From JAOSJT01 sp035914695 (lineage in GTDB: Bacteria > Bacteroidota > Ignavibacteria > SZUA-365): DNA of 35,541 bases. Location of the stretch: positions 1 to 35,541 of the forward strand of contig JAMIQH010000256.1 in the NCBI GenBank assembly GCA_035914695.1. The letters are read 5' to 3'. Shown here one piece after another: positions 31,450 to 35,541 of the stretch. The notes under the pieces were generated by a model. That model was not told the origin of the DNA, ran no database searches, and saw only the letters and a program-made list of their open reading frames with translations. Position 1 is the stretch's first letter. Each line of letters starts with the position of its first letter. The translations under genes and the position numbers were made by a program.

Positions 31450-32280
31450 TTACATGTAGGTTTTCTTCAACTCCAATTCCTGCGCGAGGCGGTCTGCTTC
31501 GTCGCCGTTGAGCGGACGCAGTTTGATCACGCCAGCAGGGCTGTGTCCAGCTTGCACGCTGGCGGCTTCGCCACCACGGACTTGCGTGCGCCAGGAGGCA
31601 TCGCCATCGTCGGCGAGCGGAGCGCTGTTGCCGCGACTGGCATCGAGAAGCTGGCGCAGGCGCAGAATGGCGCGCTCTTTCTTCTCGGCGAGCAGGCGGT
31701 GCACGCCTTTGGCGGCGACCACGGTTTCCTCGAGCTGGCGCTGAATTTCGCGCACCTTGCTGCTGGAGGCCACAGTGCGGGCAGACACATAGTCCTCGAA
31801 TTTCTTCATCACGGTTTCATACTCGCTCTGGATGCGCGCAAGCTCGAGGCGCGAATGCCAGTACTGTTCCGGATCGTTGGCGAGCAGGAAATAGAACGGC
31901 ACGGCGAGACGGAAATCATGCGGCATGCCTTTGAGCGTGGCGTAGCCCTGCGGGAAGCGGGAACGCAGCGCGCTTTCCAGCGCGGCATGGTCGAAGGCCT
32001 GCACGCCCGAACTCACCGAGACTTCCGCATACACCACCTTGCCTTCCGCTGTCACGTACATGGTCACCTCGGCCACACCCTCGATGCCGGCTGCGAACTG
32101 CCCCTGCGGATATTCCGGTGTCGCGAATTCCGGTTGCGCGGCGGAGGTGAATCGCAGGTCTTCGTGGGACTCGGGGAGGGTGAAAAGGGGCGGGATGAAT
32201 CCTCGCGAGGCGACAGGCTGCGCCTGCGCGGCAGCGCCAAACAAGAGGAGGACCAGGACGGGGAAGACGGTTCGCTTCAT
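31450..32280 (-). CDS. Exported protein with TonB C-terminal-type domain and coiled coil
   Basis: 276 residues, signal peptide about 1-21 (AAAQAQ). Residues 50-132 fit the TonB C-terminal domain (GVAEVTMYVTAEGKVVYAEV ... GVQAFDHAALESALRSRFPQ). Unlike TonB itself the domain lies near the N-terminus, there is no N-terminal anchor helix and no proline-rich spacer. It is followed by a helical, charged region (about 138-205, probable coiled coil) and a polar tail. It is therefore an exported TonB-like protein, not an energy-transducing TonB. GAGAGG precedes the ATG. Function unknown. Confidence 0.75.
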   Translation of the reverse strand: MKRTVFPVLVLLLFGAAAQAQPVASRGFIPPLFTLPESHEDLRFTSAAQPEFATPEYPQGQFAAGIEGVAEVTMYVTAEGKVVYAEVSVSSGVQAFDHAALESALRSRFPQGYATLKGMPHDFRLAVPFYFLLANDPEQYWHSRLELARIQSEYETVMKKFEDYVSARTVASSSKVREIQRQLEETVVAAKGVHRLLAEKKERAILRLRQLLDASRGNSAPLADDGDASWRTQVRGGEAASVQAGHSPAGVIKLRPLNGDEADRLAQELELKKTYM

Positions 32281-32345
32281 TCAACCTCTCCACAAAATGC
32301 CGGTGTATGTCAGTGCAGAATGGGCTTCTGCCGGAACAGTTCGAT

Positions 32346-32376
32346 AACATTACGGCGAATCAAGAAAAAAAGCAAA
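32346..32376 (-). promoter_or_regulatory. Putative promoter of the TonB-domain gene
   Basis: On the minus strand TTTG (32376-32373), 20-nt spacer, TAATGTT (32352-32346). The surroundings are unusually A/T-rich for this genome. Confidence 0.4.
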
Positions 32377-32448
32377 AAATTTCGAGGAAAAATCTCACGT
32401 CGGCGTAACATTTCGCCAACGCCCGTTGTCACAAGGAATTCCCGCATC

Positions 32449-33570
32449 GTGTCTCCCCTCGCTCCCACCGCGATTTCGCGTTCCACCAATCGTCGTTCCG
32501 GCAGAGCAAACCGATTCGTGCCCGTGTTGCCGGCGATTATCACCGCGCTGCTGCTGTGCACGCGCGGGAACGTCGTTGCGCAGGTGGATTCCATGGATGC
32601 GCCCACGCCTCCGCCCGCCTGGTACAATCCGGTGACCGTGCTGGTGAACATGGGTTTCGACATCACGCAGCTCGATCGCTACCGCAGGGATGTGTTGCGT
32701 TATCCCTACGCGCATGCGGCCGGGACGGTATTCTCAAACCTGGGCAAGCCCGCGCCGCTCATCAAGCGCTATGGATGGGAGCGCTTCGTGCGGCATGAAA
32801 TTCTGCCGCTGGAGTTCAGCGAGGGTGCGAGCTGGTGGCCCAATTATCAGCTGCATTTGATCGGCGGCGGGTACACCTGGGCGCGACTCAGCGCGTGGTA
32901 CGAGCGGCACGGCGCTCCGGCGCCGGGCTGGCTGGCGGCGGGCACCGCGATGTTGGGCCATGTGCTCAATGAAGTAATGGAAAACAACGGTGTCGATGGC
33001 GAACTCATCGATCCCATCGCCGACCTCTATCTTTTCGACGTGGCGGGCATACTGCTGTTCACTTCCAGTGATGTGCGGCGCTTTTTCAGCGAAACCCTGC
33101 GCCTGCACGACTGGTCGCTCCAGCCCTCGATGAGCGTGAACAACGGGGAATTGCACAATACGGGGCAGTATTTCGCCGCACGCTATCATATTCCGGGTGC
33201 GGAGCAATGGGCCGTGCTGTACGTGTTCGGTCTCAACGGCCTGCTCGGTGTGTCGCATACACTGAGCGATGGCAGCACCATCTCGTTGGCCGGAGGATTG
33301 CGCAGTCAGGCCGTGCGGCGCGACGAGGAGCATCCGCTGCGGCTCACCGCCGATCTCACGTGGAGCGCCGGCGCCTTTCTGGATCGCGATGGTGTGCCGA
33401 TGGCGTCGCTGCTGCTGAGTGGGATTTCCTCGAATGTTGCCACGCTGAACCTGTATCCCGGCGTGCTGCGCCTTGGCGGCTGCTCGCCCGGATTGTGGTG
33501 CTCGCTGTCCACACGAGGACGCGTGCGTCTGGGTCTCGTCACGCATTGGGGACTGGGCCTGGCGAATTGA
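32449..33570 (+). CDS. Exported protein of unrecognised family
   Basis: 373 residues. No ATG is suitably placed; the GTG at 32449 is chosen because AAGGA lies 11 nt upstream and the product then has a signal peptide with a long basic n-region and a hydrophobic core (FVPVLPAIITALLLC, cleavage near VVAQ, about residue 45). A second GTG at 32518 would shorten it by 23 residues. The mature protein has hydrophobic helical segments around LAAGTAMLGHVLNEVMENNG and IADLYLFDVAGILLF, followed by a strand-rich half (TGQYFAARYHIP, AVLYVFGLNGLLGV, TISLAGGLRSQ, LTADLTWSAG). I recognise no family. The helical-then-barrel character suggests an envelope protein, possibly outer-membrane. It is divergent from the TonB-domain gene. 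Confidence 0.65.
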   Translation: MSPLAPTAISRSTNRRSGRANRFVPVLPAIITALLLCTRGNVVAQVDSMDAPTPPPAWYNPVTVLVNMGFDITQLDRYRRDVLRYPYAHAAGTVFSNLGKPAPLIKRYGWERFVRHEILPLEFSEGASWWPNYQLHLIGGGYTWARLSAWYERHGAPAPGWLAAGTAMLGHVLNEVMENNGVDGELIDPIADLYLFDVAGILLFTSSDVRRFFSETLRLHDWSLQPSMSVNNGELHNTGQYFAARYHIPGAEQWAVLYVFGLNGLLGVSHTLSDGSTISLAGGLRSQAVRRDEEHPLRLTADLTWSAGAFLDRDGVPMASLLLSGISSNVATLNLYPGVLRLGGCSPGLWCSLSTRGRVRLGLVTHWGLGLAN

Positions 33571-33614
33571 GACCCTGCACAGCCGAGATAGCGGAGAATA
33601 TTGTCAGAATCGGG

Positions 33615-33644
33615 TCTGTTGATTTGGAAAAAAGTCCTATATTC
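33615..33644 (+). promoter_or_regulatory. Putative ilvE promoter
   Basis: TCTG (33615-33618), 19-nt spacer, TATATTC (33638-33644), 56 nt before the ATG. One mismatch in each box to the rho/lysR pattern. Confidence 0.4.
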
Positions 33645-33699
33645 CCTGTGGAGAAGAGGACCAACCGGCACAACAATACGCGCATTTTCAGGAGTAGGT

Positions 33700-34773
33700 A
33701 TGGACAATCTCACGATTCGCAAGGCCGAGGGGAGCAGGATCCACGGAGTGGACTACGGCAACCTGTCCTTCGGGAAGTATTTCGCCGATCACATGTTCAT
33801 TGTCGACCATGAGAACGGCGCCTGGGGCGCTCCCCGCATCGAGCCCTACGGTGCCATGGCCATCGAGCCCGCCAACTGCACGCTGCACTATGCGCAGACG
33901 ATATTCGAGGGCATGAAGGCCTATCGTTCAGCGAAAGGCGGGATCAACCTTTTCCGACCGTACATGAACGCGCAGCGCTTCAACAACAGCGCCGTCCGCA
34001 TCTGCATCCCGACCATCGACGAGGAACTGTTCGTCGAAGGCATTCGCCAACTGGTGAAATTGGACGAGCAGTGGATTCCCACCGAGCGCGGGCACTCGCT
34101 GTACATTCGTCCGTTCTGCTTCGGTTCGGGCAATTTTCTCGGTGTGCATGCGTCGAGCACCTATCGCTTCATGGTCATCACCTCGCCCGTGGCGTCGTAC
34201 TACGCCGAGGGCTTGAATCCCGTTCGCATCAAGGTGGACGAGGAGCATGTGCGCGCGGTGCGTGGTGGTCTGGGTCAATCCAAGGCGGGCGCCAATTACG
34301 CGGCCAGCTTGTACGCTGGCATGCAGGCCAAGAAAGAGGGCTTCGCGCAGGTGCTGTTCCTCGATGGTGTGACGCGCAGCTTCGTCGACGAGATCGGCGC
34401 CATGAATATCATGTTCGTGATCAACGATGAATTGCTCACGCCTCCTCTGAGTCAGGGCTCGATTCTCCCCGGCATCACGCGCGACTCGGTGCTGTTCCTC
34501 GCGCGCGAGTGGGGCATGAAGGTGGCGGAGCGGCAGATTTCCATCGACGAAATCGCGCAGGCCTATCGCGACGGCACCTTGCAGGAGGCCTTCGGCACCG
34601 GCACCGCCGCGGTGATATCGCCCGTGGGCGAGTTTGTGTACAAAGGCGAGGCCATGCAAATCAATGGTGGCGCCATCGGTCCCATCGCACAGAAATTCTA
34701 CGATACGATCACGGGCATACAGTACGGCGAAGCGGAAGACACGCACGGCTGGATCGACCACCTCGATATCTGA
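33700..34773 (+). CDS. ilvE: Branched-chain amino-acid aminotransferase
   Basis: 357 residues from the ATG at 33700 (CAGGAG ending 6 nt upstream). Fold type IV PLP enzyme: the Schiff-base lysine is Lys195 in GGLGQSKAGANYAASLYA, with the phosphate-binding loop EAFGTGTAAVISP near 300 and the FEGMKAYR motif near 70. This long version, with HMFIVDH and LDGVTRSFVDEIGAMNI, matches the type II (plant/Gram-positive-style) BCATs rather than the 309-residue E. coli type. It catalyses the last step of valine, leucine and isoleucine synthesis, and the first of their catabolism, in the cytoplasm. It is monocistronic with its own terminator. Confidence 0.94.
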   Translation: MDNLTIRKAEGSRIHGVDYGNLSFGKYFADHMFIVDHENGAWGAPRIEPYGAMAIEPANCTLHYAQTIFEGMKAYRSAKGGINLFRPYMNAQRFNNSAVRICIPTIDEELFVEGIRQLVKLDEQWIPTERGHSLYIRPFCFGSGNFLGVHASSTYRFMVITSPVASYYAEGLNPVRIKVDEEHVRAVRGGLGQSKAGANYAASLYAGMQAKKEGFAQVLFLDGVTRSFVDEIGAMNIMFVINDELLTPPLSQGSILPGITRDSVLFLAREWGMKVAERQISIDEIAQAYRDGTLQEAFGTGTAAVISPVGEFVYKGEAMQINGGAIGPIAQKFYDTITGIQYGEAEDTHGWIDHLDI

Positions 34774-34792
34774 TCGCATCCCCATCGCATGC

Positions 34793-34826
34793 AACCTCCT
34801 CCCGCCGCCGGGGGGAGGTTTTTTAT
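34793..34826 (+). terminator. Intrinsic terminator of ilvE
   Basis: AACCTCCTCCC pairs with GGGGGGAGGTT (11 bp, one T-G pair) around GCCGCC, followed by TTTTATT. It lies 20 nt past the stop codon. Confidence 0.93.
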
Positions 34827-34836
34827 TCATGGGCAG

Positions 34837-34886
34837 CACAGAGATCACAGAGTTCGCAGAGGGCACGGAGGAGGGGTCCGGGGTAC
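34837..34886. repeat. Short copy of the ACAGAGATCACAGAG repeat
   Basis: 50 bp, CACAGAGATCACAGAGTTCG and onward through GGCACGGAGGAGGGGTCCGG, repeated 63 bp later as the left end of the first long copy. It directly follows the ilvE terminator. Confidence 0.85.
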
Positions 34887-34894
34887 GTGGGACT

Positions 34895-35042
34895 TGCAAC
34901 ACAGAGATCACAGAGTTCGCAGAGGGCACGGAGGAGGGGACCGGGGTACATTGGACATGATGCGTGCGCGACGGTGCCGTTCGTGCCCGGGTGAGTGTGA
35001 AGAGAGGAGAAAGGAAAAAAGGAAAGCATGGACAACGGCTCG
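34895..35042. repeat. 148-bp repeat, copy A
   Basis: Begins TGCAACACAGAGATCACAG and ends GCATGGACAACGGCTCG. It aligns without gaps to 35167-35314, with about seven mismatches. Confidence 0.92.
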
Positions 35043-35075
35043 CTGCCACTGCATCGGCAGTTGTACGAACTCCGT

Positions 35076-35128
35076 GGAATGCGCTTTAAAAAACCCTTCG
35101 CGCCTTCGCGCCTTCGCGTGAGGAATTC
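35076..35128. repeat. Dispersed repeat, copy 2 (inverted relative to 21784-21844)
   Basis: GGAATGCGCTTTAAAAAACC, CTTCGCGCCTTCGCGCCTTC, GCGTGAGGAATTC. Reverse complement of the element after rho. Confidence 0.75.
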
Positions 35129-35135
35129 CCCTCGC

Positions 35136-35165
35136 CTCCCACAGCCGGGGGGAGGTTTGTTATTC
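35136..35165 (+). terminator. Terminator-like hairpin preceding copy B
   Basis: CCTCCC pairs with GGGAGG (6 bp) and is followed by TTTGTTATT. The CCGGGGGGAGGTTTxTTATTCATG string also follows ilvE, so the hairpin's right arm and flank are part of the duplicated unit. No gene directly upstream needs it. Confidence 0.45.
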
Positions 35166-35166
35166 A

Positions 35167-35314
35167 TGCAACACAGAGATCACAGAGTTCGCAGAGGGCA
35201 CGGAGGAGGGGACTGGGGTACCTTGGACATGATGCGTGCGCGACGGTGCCGTTTGTGCCGGGGTGAATGTGAAGAGAGGAGAAAGGAAAAAAGGAGAGCA
35301 TGGACAACGGCTCG
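35167..35314. repeat. 148-bp repeat, copy B
   Basis: Second long copy, 272 bp to the right of copy A, with changes such as GACTGGGGTACC for GACCGGGGTACA and GTTTGTGCCGGGG for GTTCGTGCCCGGG. Confidence 0.92.
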
Positions 35315-35369
35315 GGGTATGTGCAGGATTTTGTGTAAACGGGTAATTTGATCGTAGGCGGCGCGCAAT

Positions 35370-35472
35370 GTCGTCTCGCGTCGCCGGAGTGGCGGCGCGG
35401 CGACGAGCGCAAGCCCTTAGATAGCTGGAGCGCGGTCGCCGTGCCAGCCAGCCCGGCCCCACGCGAGACGAC
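35370..35472 (+). promoter_or_regulatory. Dyad-rich leader of the last gene
   Basis: GTCGTCTCGCGT (35370-35381) is perfectly complementary to ACGCGAGACGAC (35461-35472). Nested inside, CGGCGAC (35398-35404) pairs with GTCGCCG (35435-35441). The structure would close 45 nt before the ATG. It resembles a structured 5' leader (attenuator, riboswitch or cis-regulatory RNA), but I recognise no known riboswitch signature. Confidence 0.4.
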
Positions 35473-35517
35473 GCGTGCGCCATTCCTCGATCGCCACCTG
35501 TTGAAAGGAGTCCTTGT

Positions 35518-35541
35518 ATGGAATTCACCGATGCTCAGCTG
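35518..35541 (+). CDS. Start of a gene cut by the right edge (possibly acyl-CoA dehydrogenase)
   Basis: ATG with an excellent AAAGGAG seven nt upstream, and eight codons visible: MEFTDAQL. Such an N-terminus is common in acyl-CoA dehydrogenases (MxFxxxxxQ/L), but eight residues cannot establish this. Confidence 0.55.

Larger units (their letters stand above)
34774..35517. other. 744-nt repeat-dominated intergenic region before the last gene
   Basis: No gene. It contains the ilvE terminator, one short and two long copies of an ACAGAGATCACAGAGTTCGC repeat, an inverted copy of the element at 21.8 kb, a second terminator-like hairpin (35136-35158), and a dyad-rich leader (35370-35472) before the final gene. 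Confidence 0.8.

Overview
The window reads as a high-GC chromosomal segment from a member of the FCB superphylum (Bacteroidota/Chlorobiota/Ignavibacteria/Kapabacteria-like). Four secreted proteins end in a type IX secretion (T9SS)-style C-terminal domain, two of them preceded by an asparagine-rich 'NFPNP/NYPNP' linker. Several promoters look like the Bacteroidota-type TTTG / TAnnTTTG pair rather than the proteobacterial -35/-10. An S46 dipeptidyl-peptidase is also present. The exact phylum is inference. No rRNA, tRNA, transposase, phage gene or CRISPR array was found.

Layout. (1) 1-7071, minus strand: a surface-polysaccharide operon read right to left. It encodes dTDP-glucose 4,6-dehydratase, a UDP-sugar 6-dehydrogenase, UDP-GlcNAc 2-epimerase, a four-SLBB export protein, a Wzz-type chain-length protein, and a polytopic membrane protein (polymerase/ligase-like) cut by the window edge. 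Genes overlap by 4 nt or abut. (2) 7431-10355: secreted zinc metalloprotease with its own terminator. (3) 10532-12032: serine hydrolase overlapping a BtuF-like metal/cobalamin-binding protein. (4) 12063-16037: a DUF481-like barrel protein divergent from a LysR regulator, followed by a three-gene cassette (DJ-1/PfpI protein, membrane-anchored ABM-fold protein, F420/NADP oxidoreductase-like protein). The LysR promoter and the cassette leader share an 18-bp dyad. (5) 16195-19223: BFD-like [2Fe-2S] mini-protein, five-heme cytochrome with a T9SS tail, small outer-membrane barrel. (6) 19224-19977: long non-coding stretch with several strong hairpins, including a cUUCGg tetraloop, a candidate structured RNA. 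(7) 19978-22361: OsmC peroxidase divergent from a short Rho factor, then repeats and an eleven-unit 27-bp tandem array. (8) 22362-28481: Asp-box propeller protein, lipoprotein, secreted CocE/NonD hydrolase, all on minus. (9) 28482-34773: DPP11-like S46 peptidase, WalJ-type metallo-beta-lactamase, TonB-domain protein (minus), an unrecognised exported protein, and branched-chain aminotransferase with a textbook terminator. (10) 34774-35541: duplicated intergenic repeats, a dyad-rich leader, and the first eight codons of the next gene.

Taken together this is mostly cell-envelope and secretome biology: polysaccharide assembly, T9SS-exported proteases and hydrolases, outer-membrane barrels and a surface-type multiheme cytochrome. 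A LysR-controlled stress cassette is embedded in it. The most unexplained material is in the intergenic DNA: the structured block at 19.56-19.73 kb, the 27-bp array behind rho, and the dispersed and duplicated repeats near 21.8 and 35 kb.
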